A DNA stretch of 64,000 nucleotides from Lacihabitans sp. LS3-19 (GCF_024343575.1 NZ_RJUA01000121.1:62001-126000); one strand, 5' to 3'. Numbered from the stretch's first letter, positions 6,511 to 16,313 are shown. Program-made: numbers and translations. The notes: a model not told the origin generated them from the letters alone.

Positions 6511-6840
6511 ATGGAAAAACTTTTATTTGTATGCTCTAGAAACAAGCGTCGAAGTCTGACTGCTGAAATGGTCTTTCGAGATAATTTAGATTATGATGTA
6601 AAATCGTGCGGTACAAATAATGGTGCAAGAGTGAAAATTACAATTGGACTAATTGGTTGGGCCGATAAAATCATTTTTATGGAAAAAAGGCATAAAGAAA
6701 TTGCTTCCTTTTCATTTGGAGATTCACTTTCAAAAAAACAAGTTCACGTCTTGAATATCAAAGATATTTATGAATTTATGGATCCGAAACTTGTCACTAA
6801 AATTACCCAAAAAATGCATGAGCTATACTTCGTAGTTTAG
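6511..6840 (+). CDS. Low-molecular-weight tyrosine phosphatase-like protein
   Basis: About 109 residues from the ATG at 6511; a TTG two codons upstream is less likely. The N-terminus LLFVCSRNKRRS holds the phosphatase P-loop C-X5-R-S (Cys8, Arg14, Ser15), and a conserved-looking LNIKDIYEFMDP near the end may supply the acid aspartate. It is shorter than classical LMW-PTPs (about 150) and resembles the small COG4551-type family. Substrate unknown: phosphotyrosine, or possibly an RNA-end phosphate given the context, which is speculation. Its 3' end overlaps the convergent WYL gene by 18 bases. It sits inside the slipin-RtcB cassette behind a terminator. Confidence 0.75.
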   Translation: MEKLLFVCSRNKRRSLTAEMVFRDNLDYDVKSCGTNNGARVKITIGLIGWADKIIFMEKRHKEIASFSFGDSLSKKQVHVLNIKDIYEFMDPKLVTKITQKMHELYFVV

Positions 6841-7836
6841 AAGCATTTTTGAAATTCTTTTCTTTAAAATTTCCTTTAGTTTAATAGGTTCCAATATTAC
6901 CATACCTTCTCCAAAACCCAAAATTTCACGCTCGATTTCAAAGTTGTGTTGCACTTTTAGACTAATAATTATTCCATCATCTCTCTCTTCTTCAAGTACT
7001 TGTGAATGATGAAGCGGTTTAGTTAATACATATGGAGCATGATTTTTATTGACAAATAATTTGATGATAATTGGTCTGAGATTGTGGCTAACAGTTACTC
7101 CAAAAACATTTTTATAATAATCCTCTGAATTGAGATTTTCATTCAGTATAAATTCCTTATCAAGCAAAGTTTTTACGGCTATTATTCTATCTATTGCCAA
7201 ATTTTGAATTATTTTCTTTGAATTCTTAACACCAACCGCAAACCATCTGTTTCGAAATTCTTTCATCCACCACACATGAAACTCAAACGATTGAGAGTCT
7301 ATAGCTGTAAATGATTTGTAAGTAATTTCGATTGGTTTCTTTTGAATAGCTGATTGATAAATAATTTCCAAAAACTCTAATCCCTTTAAATTGTCATTTT
7401 TCTCAAAATCAATAATAGGTAATGATTTTTTTGTTGAAGAGTAAACATGATCTTCTAATTTCTGAACTACATCATTTAGCTGAGAAAAATGTGAAAAACC
7501 TTTGAATTGTTTAAGCATTTCTACAGCTTCGTTCATCTTAGATAAATCAGATTCTGAAAGGGGAATATTGGTAATACTATAATTTGGATCTTCATAGGTA
7601 TAATACTTTTTGTCAGATACAATAATGGGAGCAAAATAGCCAAGTTTATCACTTCGCATCATTTGGATGTCAGCCTGAATGGTACGCTTACTAATGCCTT
7701 TTTCTGAACCTTCATATTCATACAAAGCATCCGAAACAGTCTCAATAATATCTTCCAAAGTCCATTTTCGGTTGCGTCTTTGTAAACAACTGTCTATTAC
7801 TTTATACCTAATTAGTGCATTTCTATTTAGAGGCAT
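6823..7836 (-). CDS. WYL-domain transcriptional regulator
   Basis: 337 residues. The first 70 form a DeoR-like winged helix-turn-helix (KWTLEDIIETVSDAL then SKRTIQADIQMM). A WYL-type ligand-sensing SH3-like domain spans about 155-240 (KPIEITYKSF through WFAVGVKN and LAIDRI), and a C-terminal WCX-like extension completes the protein. WYL proteins sense nucleic acids or nucleotides and commonly control DNA- or RNA-damage and defence genes. It is transcribed divergently from rlaP-rtcB, and the palindrome at 7873-7893 lies midway in the 92-base gap, so autoregulation and control of rlaP-rtcB are likely. A second copy of the site precedes the tRNA-like RNA. Confidence 0.85.
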   Translation of the reverse strand: MPLNRNALIRYKVIDSCLQRRNRKWTLEDIIETVSDALYEYEGSEKGISKRTIQADIQMMRSDKLGYFAPIIVSDKKYYTYEDPNYSITNIPLSESDLSKMNEAVEMLKQFKGFSHFSQLNDVVQKLEDHVYSSTKKSLPIIDFEKNDNLKGLEFLEIIYQSAIQKKPIEITYKSFTAIDSQSFEFHVWWMKEFRNRWFAVGVKNSKKIIQNLAIDRIIAVKTLLDKEFILNENLNSEDYYKNVFGVTVSHNLRPIIIKLFVNKNHAPYVLTKPLHHSQVLEEERDDGIIISLKVQHNFEIEREILGFGEGMVILEPIKLKEILKKRISKMLLNYEV

Positions 7837-7872
7837 ATTGTTTTTTTTACAAAATATTAAAAAATATTTTAT

Positions 7873-7893
7873 CTACGCAAGAAGAATGCGTAG
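7873..7893. promoter_or_regulatory. Palindromic operator 2, WYL/rlaP divergent region
   Basis: A perfect inverted repeat, CTACGCA-N7-TGCGTAG, lies 36 bases from the WYL start and 35 from the rlaP start. The core TACGCA-N7-TGCGTA is identical in half-sites and spacing to operator 1 at 4719. A TTTTG element (7905-7909) lies 12 bases after TGCGTA, as at operator 1. Confidence 0.7.
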
Positions 7894-7928
7894 AAGTGTG
7901 TGTATTTTGGGTATTAATTTGAAATAGA

Positions 7929-8702
7929 ATGAAAGAAGAGATATTAAAAGAACTAAAAAGATTAGAAGAACAATATGAAATAAAGATTTTATTTGCTGTA
8001 GAAAGCGGTAGTAGAGCATGGGGGTTTTCTTCAACTGATAGCGACTGGGATGTTCGATATATTTATGTTCACAAATTAGATTGGTATTTAAAAATAGATC
8101 AATTGAAAGATAATCAAGAGGAAATTTTAGAAAATGATATTGATTTGGCAGGATGGGAATTAAAGAAAGCTTTAAAATTATTTAGGAAATCAAATCCTCC
8201 TTTGCTTGAATGGTTAAGAAGTCCCATTGTTTATAAAGATGAATTTTCTTTTTTTGAATTGTTGGGCGAAATGTCAAAAGAATATTTCAACTCGCAATCC
8301 TGCATGCATCACTATTTGCACATGGCGGAAGGTAACTTTAAAACCTATTTGCAAAATGACTTGGTAAGAATAAAGAAATATTTTTATGTGTTAAGACCTA
8401 TTTTGGCTTGTGATTGGATTTTTAACAAAAATTCAGTTGCTCCAATGGAATTTCAGTTATTGGTAGAAAGTGAAGTGAAAGAAATTGAAATAAAAACAAT
8501 AATAAAAGATTTGCTATCTCGTAAAATTTCAGGTGAAGAATTGGATATTGAACCCAAGATTCAAGTGATAAATGATTTTTTGGAAGCAAAAATTGTTTTT
8601 TATTCAAATTATTTAAAACTGAATAAGAATACTAGTAAGCCTGATACAGAAAGGTTGGACATGGTGTTTACAAAAACTCTTCGGATGGCCTGGGAGAAAT
8701 AA
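7929..8702 (+). CDS. RlaP-type nucleotidyltransferase (YcgL-like)
   Basis: 257 residues with a DNA polymerase beta-type nucleotidyltransferase site: GSRAWGF (residues 27-33) followed by D39 and D41 in TDSDWDVRYIY. The remainder is the helical region typical of the YcgL/RlaP family (Pfam RlaP, named for RNA-repair polymerase-beta proteins). Such enzymes are predicted to add nucleotides to, or otherwise modify, RNA ends. The gene is 47 bases upstream of rtcB with no terminator between, so both are probably one operon under operator 2. Likely role, by inference: restoring or preparing the 3' end of broken tRNA before RtcB sealing. Confidence 0.85.
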   Translation: MKEEILKELKRLEEQYEIKILFAVESGSRAWGFSSTDSDWDVRYIYVHKLDWYLKIDQLKDNQEEILENDIDLAGWELKKALKLFRKSNPPLLEWLRSPIVYKDEFSFFELLGEMSKEYFNSQSCMHHYLHMAEGNFKTYLQNDLVRIKKYFYVLRPILACDWIFNKNSVAPMEFQLLVESEVKEIEIKTIIKDLLSRKISGEELDIEPKIQVINDFLEAKIVFYSNYLKLNKNTSKPDTERLDMVFTKTLRMAWEK

Positions 8703-8749
8703 AAAAAAGAGACGTTATTAAATTTTGGAATAGCAATATTTAAAAAAAA

Positions 8750-10258
8750 ATGGAATCAATCAAAATAAAAGAACTAGGAAATATACCAGAAGAGCTTATC
8801 AAAGATTTTGATAGAGTTGCAAGTGGTCTTATCGAACATCAAGATTTTTCTGAAGAAAAAGTTTTAGGATTGTTCGCACAAATGTTAGAAAATCCAAAAA
8901 AGTACGCATATTCAAGAAATAAGGTCACCAATTTGGCGAAGAAAGTATTTGAACTTCAAAAAAGCGGAATTGAGATTGAATTGACAGAATTCGGCAAGTC
9001 TTGTTTGCCTATTGAGCAAACAATGTCGCTTGAAGAGAAACCAATTAGAGAATCTATGGAGTTTAATTTGCGAGAAGATAATTTAAATTATTCTATTTTT
9101 GGAGCAGATTATATAGAGCAAGGTGCTTTAAATCAAATGAATACAGCATTGAGTTTACCCATTTCAATCGCTGGTTCTTTAATGCCTGATTCCCACCAAG
9201 GTTACGGATTACCAATTGGAGGAGTATTGGCAACAGAGCCTGACAAAATAATTCCTTATGCAGTTGGAGTAGATATAGCATGTAGGATGTGCTTGTCTGT
9301 TTTCGATATTCCTGTTGACTTTTTCAAGAAAGAACCTCATTTGTTGAAAAAAAGCCTCATGGAAAAAACAAAATTTGGAATTGGTGGCGAAATAAGAGAT
9401 AAAGTTGATGAGTCTGTGATGGACAAAATTGAATGGACTGCCACCAAGGTTATAAGAGATTTGAAAGATAAAGCCTACAAACAATTGGGTACCTCAGGTA
9501 CGGGAAACCATTTTGTTGAATGGGGAATAATTGAAATCACAGAAGTGGATGAGACTTTAAATTTGCCCGTTGGTCAATATCTTGCATTGTTATCGCATTC
9601 TGGTTCAAGAGGGTTTGGAGGGACAGTTGCCGGTATTTACTCAAAAATTGCGAAGCAAAAGACTATTTTGCCAAAAGAAGCGTCTCATTTGGCTTGGTTA
9701 GATTTGAATACAGAGGAAGGTCAAGAATATTGGATAGCCATGAATTTGGCTGGAGACTATGCGTCTGCAAATCACCATGAGATACACGCGAAACTAGCTA
9801 TGGCGATTTCAGCTAAGCCTATATTGATGGTTGAGAATCATCATAATTTTGCTTGGAAAGAAGTATATAAAGGTAAAGATGTGCTGGTTCATAGAAAAGG
9901 AGCAACTCCCGCTAATAAAAATGAGTTAGGAATTATTCCTGGTTCAATGACTGCTTCTGGGTTTGTTGTTAAAGGTTTAGGAAGTGAATCCTCAATCAAT
10001 TCTGCTTCACATGGGGCAGGAAGGTTGATGAGTAGAACTGCGGCCTTAAATTCTATTACCAAAAGTTCAATGAACAAAGTATTAAATGATTTTGGAATTG
10101 AATTAATTGGAGGTGATTTAGACGAGGCACCCATGGTCTACAAGGACATAAACGATGTCATTTCAGCACAAAAAGATTTGGTTAAAGTTTTGGCTAAGTT
10201 TACCCCAAAAATTGTAAGAATGGCTGATGCGAATAGAAAAGAGGGGAGAGAGGATTAA
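8750..10258 (+). CDS. rtcB: RNA-splicing ligase RtcB
   Basis: 502 residues. RtcB joins RNA 2',3'-cyclic phosphate (or 3'-phosphate) ends to 5'-OH ends using GTP and manganese. Signature motifs are complete: PDSHQGYG (146-153), VDIACRM with metal ligands D175 and C178, GTGNH (250-254), HSGSRGFG (283-290), ENHHNF (362-367), HRKGATPA (381-388), and SASHGAGR with His421 as the expected guanylylation site. The first ~100 residues form a helical extension absent from the 408-residue E. coli enzyme. No archease, RtcA or Rsr gene is present in the window. The stop overlaps by 3 bases with the convergent glucosidase gene. Confidence 0.95.
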   Translation: MESIKIKELGNIPEELIKDFDRVASGLIEHQDFSEEKVLGLFAQMLENPKKYAYSRNKVTNLAKKVFELQKSGIEIELTEFGKSCLPIEQTMSLEEKPIRESMEFNLREDNLNYSIFGADYIEQGALNQMNTALSLPISIAGSLMPDSHQGYGLPIGGVLATEPDKIIPYAVGVDIACRMCLSVFDIPVDFFKKEPHLLKKSLMEKTKFGIGGEIRDKVDESVMDKIEWTATKVIRDLKDKAYKQLGTSGTGNHFVEWGIIEITEVDETLNLPVGQYLALLSHSGSRGFGGTVAGIYSKIAKQKTILPKEASHLAWLDLNTEEGQEYWIAMNLAGDYASANHHEIHAKLAMAISAKPILMVENHHNFAWKEVYKGKDVLVHRKGATPANKNELGIIPGSMTASGFVVKGLGSESSINSASHGAGRLMSRTAALNSITKSSMNKVLNDFGIELIGGDLDEAPMVYKDINDVISAQKDLVKVLAKFTPKIVRMADANRKEGRED

Positions 10259-12906
10259 TTCACCTTCCCCTCACTCACCTCCTGAATCAAATCTGCCACA
10301 AGACCTGTCCAGCCTGTTTGGTGGGCTGCACCAAGTCCTTTGCCATTGTCGCCATGGAAGTATTCAAAAAATTGGTAATAATCGGTAAATTCTTTGTCTT
10401 TGTTGAGCTTTTCGTTGCCACCCATAAACGGTTTTTCGCCGTTTTTGCCTTTCTTAAATATATTGATCAATCGCTCCGAAATCTGCAAAGTGGCTTCTCT
10501 AATGGTCATTATCTCTCCCGAATCAGTCGGGTATTCTACTTCGTAATCTTCCCCATAATATTTTGAGTATTTATGTAAAGAGTCTATAATCAAATAGTTA
10601 AGTGGAAACCAAACAGGCCCACGCCAATTGGAATTTCCGCCCATTATGGTCAAGTCAGATTCTCCAGGCGTATAGGTTACATTTAGGTTTTCTCCGTGAA
10701 GATTGAAATGGTAAGGATTTTCTAAATGAAATTTCGACATACTTCTGATACCATAATCTGATAGGAACTCAGACTCATCAAAAAGACGCTTGAATACCAT
10801 TTTCATACGGTGACCTCTCAAGAGCGACAACAAATGCGTTTCGCCTTTGCCTGGTTCATGCCATCTGGATATCAAACCTGCCAAATCTGGTCTGTTTTTC
10901 AAAATCCATTCCACACGTCGCTTAAAGTCAGGCAATTTCTGAAGCAATTGGTCATCTATAATTTCTACTGCACAAAGTGGGATAAGTCCTACCAATGATC
11001 TGATTTTCAGGAATAAAGTGTTGGCGTCTGGCGTATATATTTTGTCGTAGTAAAACTGGTCTTCTTCGTCCCAAAGGCCATTGCCCTCTTCGTCCATAGG
11101 TTTGTTTATGGCTGATGCAATATATAAGAAATGCTCGAAAAACTTCGAAGCCATATCTTGATAAGCTGGCCTTTCTAGTGATATCTCACAGGCAATTTTT
11201 AGCATATTTAGAGTATAAATAGCCATCCAGCCTGTGGCATCAGCTTGTTGGAGTTTTACGCCAGGTATTTGTGCATTTCTGTCAAAAACACCAATATTAT
11301 CCAATCCTAAAAATCCACCCCCAAATATATTCTTTCCATCCTCGTCTTTTTGGTTTACCCACCAAGTGAAATTGAGCAATAGTTTATGGAAAATCCTCTC
11401 CAAAAATCCCACATCACCTTTTCCGCCGTTCATTTCTTTGTCTGTCTCGTATACCTTCCATGTAGCCCAGGCATGTACAGGAGGGTTTACGTCAGAAAAA
11501 TTCCATTCGTATGCAGGAATTTGTCCATTGGGGTGCATATAATATTCCCGTAAAACCACAGCCAATTGCCTCTTTGCAAAATCCGGGTCTATTCTAGCCA
11601 AAGTAGCTGTATGAAATGCCAAATCCCAAGCTGCAAACCATGGATATTCCCATTTGTCTGGCATCGAAAGTATATTGGCCATATAGGCATGTTTCCAAGG
11701 ACCGTTTCGTTCAAAAGCCCTCCCACGGAATTCAAATGGCATCTTTGGGTCGCCATTCATCCATTGGTTGATATTGTAGTAATAAAACTGCTTGCTCCAC
11801 ATCATTCCAGCAAAAGCCTGCCTCTGGATTGCTTTTTCCTCGTCTCGCTCTATGGTTTTTTGGATTGTTTCGTAGAAATCATCCGCATCATTTTTTGATT
11901 TCGTAAAAACTTCTTCGAAATCGCCAAATGGATCTTTTAATGCTGTTTCTTCCGAAAATCTCAAACAGAAAGTTTCCGACCCACCAGCTTTTATTATTCT
12001 AGTATATTTGGCAGATACTTTTGTGCCTATATGGTTGGGATTAATGGCCGTTTTTATTCCATTTACCACATAGTTGTCTATACCGTCTTTTACAAATTGT
12101 CCGGAATTTTCTTTTCCAAAAACTCGCTCCATGTTGGTTTCGTTTTCACAGAAAAGCAACTCGTCGGCATCTTTACAGTAGAGTTTCATTCTTTCAAACA
12201 ACCTGTGGTTTACCTCAACCTGTTTGTTTGATATGCCAGAAAGTATAGGTTTTTTGTCAAACTCATCGTAACCCCATGACCAAGTATTTCTAAACCAAAG
12301 CGTAGGCAAAACAGTAATTGGAGCACTTTTCTTGCTACGGTTTTTTACAGTTGCTTTTATGAAAATATCGTTTTCTTCTTTTTTTGCATACTCTATAAAA
12401 ATGTCGAAGTAGTTGTTGTCATCAAAAATACCCGTATCAATAATCTCAAATTCGTCTTCCTTGATACTTCTTTTGTGGTTTTCAGTAGTGATTTTTTCAT
12501 AGGGGAATGCCGCAAAAGGATACTTGTACAACATTTTCATATAAGAGTGCGTTGGCGTGCTGTCTAGATAATAGTATAGCTCTTTTACGTCTTCTCCGTG
12601 GTTTCCTTCGTTATTGGTAAGGCCGAAAAAACGTTCTTTTAATATACTATCTTGGTGGTTCCAAAATGCAAATGCAAAGCAAATATGTTGTTTGTTGTCT
12701 GATATTCCGCCTATTCCGTCTTCACCCCAGCGATAAGCTCTTGAGCGTGACATGTCATGGGTTAGGTAATTCCAAGCGTCGCCGTATACGCTATAATCTT
12801 CTCGCACGGTTCCCCATTGTCTTTCAGAAAGATAAGGTCCCCATTTTTTCCAACCTTTATTGTCTGCCCTCTCCTGAAGTCTATTTCTTTCTGTATTAAA
12901 TCCCAT
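10255..12906 (-). CDS. GH63-like glucosidase (MGH1-type fold)
   Basis: 883 residues without a signal peptide. The protein has the (alpha/alpha)6 barrel pattern of GH63/mannosylglycerate-hydrolase-like enzymes: the N-terminal NTERNRLQER and KKWGPYLSERQWGTVREDY, a central WAAWDLAFHT near residue 430, and the late MGGNSNWRGPVWFPLNY with the catalytic-type region after it. Many bacterial members are annotated only as glucosidases; the natural substrate is not known here. Close to convergent rtcB and, on the other side, 86 bases downstream of birA on the same strand. Probably cytoplasmic carbohydrate metabolism; a link to the maltokinase-like gene at 62094 is possible but distant. Confidence 0.85.
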   Translation of the reverse strand: MGFNTERNRLQERADNKGWKKWGPYLSERQWGTVREDYSVYGDAWNYLTHDMSRSRAYRWGEDGIGGISDNKQHICFAFAFWNHQDSILKERFFGLTNNEGNHGEDVKELYYYLDSTPTHSYMKMLYKYPFAAFPYEKITTENHKRSIKEDEFEIIDTGIFDDNNYFDIFIEYAKKEENDIFIKATVKNRSKKSAPITVLPTLWFRNTWSWGYDEFDKKPILSGISNKQVEVNHRLFERMKLYCKDADELLFCENETNMERVFGKENSGQFVKDGIDNYVVNGIKTAINPNHIGTKVSAKYTRIIKAGGSETFCLRFSEETALKDPFGDFEEVFTKSKNDADDFYETIQKTIERDEEKAIQRQAFAGMMWSKQFYYYNINQWMNGDPKMPFEFRGRAFERNGPWKHAYMANILSMPDKWEYPWFAAWDLAFHTATLARIDPDFAKRQLAVVLREYYMHPNGQIPAYEWNFSDVNPPVHAWATWKVYETDKEMNGGKGDVGFLERIFHKLLLNFTWWVNQKDEDGKNIFGGGFLGLDNIGVFDRNAQIPGVKLQQADATGWMAIYTLNMLKIACEISLERPAYQDMASKFFEHFLYIASAINKPMDEEGNGLWDEEDQFYYDKIYTPDANTLFLKIRSLVGLIPLCAVEIIDDQLLQKLPDFKRRVEWILKNRPDLAGLISRWHEPGKGETHLLSLLRGHRMKMVFKRLFDESEFLSDYGIRSMSKFHLENPYHFNLHGENLNVTYTPGESDLTIMGGNSNWRGPVWFPLNYLIIDSLHKYSKYYGEDYEVEYPTDSGEIMTIREATLQISERLINIFKKGKNGEKPFMGGNEKLNKDKEFTDYYQFFEYFHGDNGKGLGAAHQTGWTGLVADLIQEVSEGKVN

Positions 12907-12992
12907 CTTATTTTTAGATTCCTTATTCTTTGGTTTATAGTATTAGGTTGTATTTTGCAAAAATATTGTTTTGAACTACTTCTCCAAACTTC

Positions 12993-13766
12993 TCATTCTT
13001 TTTCATTAAAAAGATATTCAATTTCCTTGATATCGTAATATTTTTGACCCGAATCAGATTCTATTTCTAGCATTCCAGCATTATTTATTCCAGTTATTTT
13101 GCCTTCAAAAATCATTCCTTTCGCTATGAATTTCCTTAATTCATTCATTCCAAATAAGTTATTAAGGTATTTTTCTAAAATTATAGCCGAGTTATTGCGT
13201 TTTAAGTTTTCAAAATTCGATTCAAAAAACTCACAAATTCTTTCGGCAAGCAGTTCAATGGTATTGAAAATGTTAGAATCTGACATAATTAATGAAGTTG
13301 CTCTTGGATTTTCAAATACTTTCTGATTTAAATTTATTCCTATTCCAATTATTGAATGATTCATTTTATTTCCAATCAGGCTATTTTCAATTAATATTCC
13401 TCCTGTTTTTTTTTCAAGAATATAAATGTCATTTGGCCATTTTATTTTTATGTTTTTATATCCAAAACTTTGGATTGCTTCTGCGACTGCTACAGCAGTG
13501 CATATACTTAAATAGAATTGGTTTTGGATTTTCAAGAAATCAGTTTTCAGAATAATAGATAGCAATAGGTTTTCTCCAGGTTTACTTTCCCATTTATTTC
13601 CTCTTTGGCCTTTTCCCGCTGATTGATGCTCTGTGATAATGACAGAACCATCAATAAATTCTGATTTTTGAATTATTTCGGCTGCTATGTCGTTGGTAGA
13701 ATGACAAGTTGGCAGAAAAATTAGATTTTTCCCGACAAATAAAGTTTTGGGCTGAATTTTGACCAA
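12993..13766 (-). CDS. birA: Biotin--protein ligase
   Basis: 257 residues of the catalytic type only, without the DNA-binding domain of E. coli BirA. It activates biotin with ATP and transfers it to a lysine of acetyl-CoA carboxylase and similar enzymes. Motifs: PTCHSTNDIA (residues about 19-28), GKGQRGNKWES (about 51-61) for adenylate binding, KWPNDI (about 109-114) and GILIEN (about 123-128), followed by a small C-terminal SH3-like domain. The start is a TTG at 13766, since no ATG precedes the conserved residues. It is divergent from rsfS with 93 bases between. Confidence 0.9.
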   Translation of the reverse strand: MVKIQPKTLFVGKNLIFLPTCHSTNDIAAEIIQKSEFIDGSVIITEHQSAGKGQRGNKWESKPGENLLLSIILKTDFLKIQNQFYLSICTAVAVAEAIQSFGYKNIKIKWPNDIYILEKKTGGILIENSLIGNKMNHSIIGIGINLNQKVFENPRATSLIMSDSNIFNTIELLAERICEFFESNFENLKRNNSAIILEKYLNNLFGMNELRKFIAKGMIFEGKITGINNAGMLEIESDSGQKYYDIKEIEYLFNEKE

Positions 13767-13859
13767 AATATTTTAATTTAGCGTTTTATAGAAAATCTGT
13801 GATGTAAGAATCTTCGTTTGTATTCTCACCGCTCGCAAATTTAACCAATTTACAGTTTA

Positions 13860-14252
13860 ATGAAGAAAAAGATTTCAAGTGAGGCGTTGTGTGATTCCGT
13901 AATAAATGGAATGCAAGAGAAAAAAGGTTTTGATATCGTAAAAATGGATCTTAGAAAAATACCTGGCTCAATTACCGATTTCTTCGTGATATGCTCAGGA
14001 AGCTCTGATACACAGATAGATGCAATAGCAGGCTCAGTAGATGAAGAAGTGTCAAAAAAATGCAAAGAATCTCCATGGCACAAAGAAGGTATCCAAAATA
14101 AAGAATGGATTTTGTTAGATTATGTTGACGTTGTAGTCCATGTTTTTAAAAAAGACCGCCGAGAGTTTTATGATATCGAATCACTTTGGGGCGATGCCGA
14201 CATTTCTTATTACGGTGATACACTCGTTGCCTCAAAAACTCCTCTCAATTAA
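13860..14252 (+). CDS. rsfS: Ribosomal silencing factor RsfS
   Basis: 130 residues of the RsfS/Iojap family. The protein binds uL14 of the large ribosomal subunit and blocks subunit joining when nutrients are scarce. Recognised by ITDFFVICSGSSDTQIDAIA (about residues 38-57), the WILLDYVDVVVHVF strand (about 82-95) and YDIESLWGDA (about 102-111). It is 31 bases upstream of ftsH on the same strand, a common arrangement in Bacteroidota, and probably shares its transcript. Confidence 0.93.
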   Translation: MKKKISSEALCDSVINGMQEKKGFDIVKMDLRKIPGSITDFFVICSGSSDTQIDAIAGSVDEEVSKKCKESPWHKEGIQNKEWILLDYVDVVVHVFKKDRREFYDIESLWGDADISYYGDTLVASKTPLN

Positions 14253-14283
14253 CATTAATTATTGATTTTATTTAAAATTTAAT

Positions 14284-16308
14284 ATGTCTGAAAGCAACAA
14301 CAAAAACTCTTCTGGTCAACCACGGAAGAAACTTACACCAAATCCAGGTGGATTACAAGGTTGGGTAGTGGCAGTTTTGATTCTGGCCATTATGGGATTG
14401 GTATTTTTCAGTAGTACCAATAAACTAGGTTCTGTTCCATATAAAACTTTCGAGAAGATGGTTTTGGCAGGAGATATAGAGAAGGTGTATTTAGTGAAAG
14501 GCACCAACACTTTGGAGGTGAACCTTAGCCCTCAAGCACTTACTAAGCCCGAATATCAAGAAAAATTAGGTAATAATAAATTCTCTACTGGGCCACATTT
14601 GAAAGTGGATATTGTTTCTGAAGACTCATTTATGTATGAGTACAATAATTTCCTTAAAACTGCCGAAATACCGGATGATGCTAAGGGGAAATTGTACCCT
14701 GAAACTATGACGAGAAGTGACTATATGAACATTTTTTGGCAGTGGTTTCCTATCTTGTTTTTCTTCGGATTGATGTATTTTATCATGACTAGGATGTCAG
14801 GAGGTGGAGGCCCAGGTGGGGCATTGTTTAATATCGGAAAATCTAAAGCGGCACTTTTTGATGCTGATAATAAAGTAAAAGTAACGTTTAAAGATGTTGC
14901 TGGACTAGACGAAGCCAAAGAGGAGCTTACTGAGATAGTAGAGTTTTTGAAAACACCAGGGAAATACACCGAGCTAGGTGCTAAAATACCAAAAGGAGCC
15001 CTTTTAGTAGGCCCTCCGGGTACAGGTAAAACATTGATGGCCAAAGCAGTAGCTGGTGAGGCTAGTGTGCCATTTTTCTCACTTTCAGGCTCTGACTTTG
15101 TAGAGATGTTTGTAGGTGTTGGTGCAGCTCGTGTGCGTGATTTGTTCAAACAAGCCAAAGAAAAAGCACCTTGTATCATATTTATAGATGAGATTGACGC
15201 AGTGGGTCGTTCGAGAGGAAAAGGCTCAATGCCAGGTGGAAACGACGAAAGAGAGAATACTTTGAACTCACTTTTGGTGGAAATGGACGGTTTTGGATCT
15301 GATTCAGGCATCATCATTTTAGCTGCAACTAACCGCCCAGATGTATTGGATTCAGCACTTTTGCGTGCAGGTAGATTTGACAGACAAATAAGTGTTGACG
15401 TACCTGACATGAACGGCCGTGAGCAAATATTCAAGGTTCACATGAAACCTATTAAGTTTTCAGAGGGAGTAGATCCTAAAAAGTTGGCAACTCAAACGCC
15501 TGGTTTTGCGGGTGCTGAAATTGCTAACGTATGTAATGAAGCAGCCCTTTTGGCAGCTAGAAGAGGACAGAGTCAAGTTGAAATGAAAGACTTTCAAGAT
15601 GCAATAGATAGAGAGATTGGTGGTTTGGAAAAACGCAATAAATTGATTTCTCCTGAAGAAAAAGAAATTGTAGCTTTCCATGAGGCTGGACATGCTATCA
15701 CTGGATGGTTTTTAGAGCACGCCAATCCATTGGTTAAAGTAAGTATAGTACCAAGAGGTATCGCGGCATTGGGTTATGCTCAATATTTGCCAAAAGAGCA
15801 GTATCTGTATCGTACGGAGCAACTGTTCGACGAAATGTGTATGGCTTTGGGTGGTAGAGCTGCAGAGGAGGTGGTATTTGGAAAAATCTCAACAGGTGCA
15901 TTGAGTGACTTGGAGAAAATCACCAAAATGGCTTATAGCATGGTTACTATCTATGGTATGAATGACAAAATCGGCAATGTGTCTTTTTATGATTCAAAAG
16001 GTCAAGGAGAGTATTCGTTTACAAAACCATATTCTGAATCAACTGCTCAGATGATTGATCAGGAGGTTAAAATATTGATTGATTTGGCATATACCAAAAC
16101 CATTGAATTGCTGAAAGAGAAAAGAGGGATGTTGGATATTTTGGCTCAGGAGCTATTAAAACGAGAGATTATCTACCAAGCTGACTTGGTTGGATTAATA
16201 GGTGAGCGACCTTTTGATAAGCCTACTGTTTATCAGGAATTTATGGATAAAAAGGACGTAGTGGAAGAGGTGATAGAGCCCGCCGAGAATGCAGAAGAAA
16301 CAAAATAA
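14284..16308 (+). CDS. ftsH: ATP-dependent zinc metalloprotease FtsH
   Basis: 674 residues. It is an inner-membrane AAA+ protease that degrades misfolded membrane proteins and selected regulators. A transmembrane helix lies at about 26-43, a periplasmic domain to about 155, and a second helix at about 157-173. The AAA domain carries Walker A GPPGTGKT (243-250), Walker [10 protein letters not shown] (about 299-307) and the second region of homology [20 protein letters not shown]. The zinc site HEAGH lies near residue 466, with the third ligand in the later GALSDLEK region. The length is normal for the family. A strong terminator follows directly. Confidence 0.97.
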   Translation: MSESNNKNSSGQPRKKLTPNPGGLQGWVVAVLILAIMGLVFFSSTNKLGSVPYKTFEKMVLAGDIEKVYLVKGTNTLEVNLSPQALTKPEYQEKLGNNKFSTGPHLKVDIVSEDSFMYEYNNFLKTAEIPDDAKGKLYPETMTRSDYMNIFWQWFPILFFFGLMYFIMTRMSGGGGPGGALFNIGKSKAALFDADNKVKVTFKDVAGLDEAKEELTEIVEFLKTPGKYTELGAKIPKGALLVGPPGTGKTLMAKAVAGEASVPFFSLSGSDFVEMFVGVGAARVRDLFKQAKEKAPCIIFIDEIDAVGRSRGKGSMPGGNDERENTLNSLLVEMDGFGSDSGIIILAATNRPDVLDSALLRAGRFDRQISVDVPDMNGREQIFKVHMKPIKFSEGVDPKKLATQTPGFAGAEIANVCNEAALLAARRGQSQVEMKDFQDAIDREIGGLEKRNKLISPEEKEIVAFHEAGHAITGWFLEHANPLVKVSIVPRGIAALGYAQYLPKEQYLYRTEQLFDEMCMALGGRAAEEVVFGKISTGALSDLEKITKMAYSMVTIYGMNDKIGNVSFYDSKGQGEYSFTKPYSESTAQMIDQEVKILIDLAYTKTIELLKEKRGMLDILAQELLKREIIYQADLVGLIGERPFDKPTVYQEFMDKKDVVEEVIEPAENAEETK

Positions 16309-16313
16309 AAATT

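Noticed and set aside
14721-15434. Minus-strand open frame of 237 codons inside ftsH
   Set aside because: It is antisense to the conserved AAA domain and has no recognizable features.
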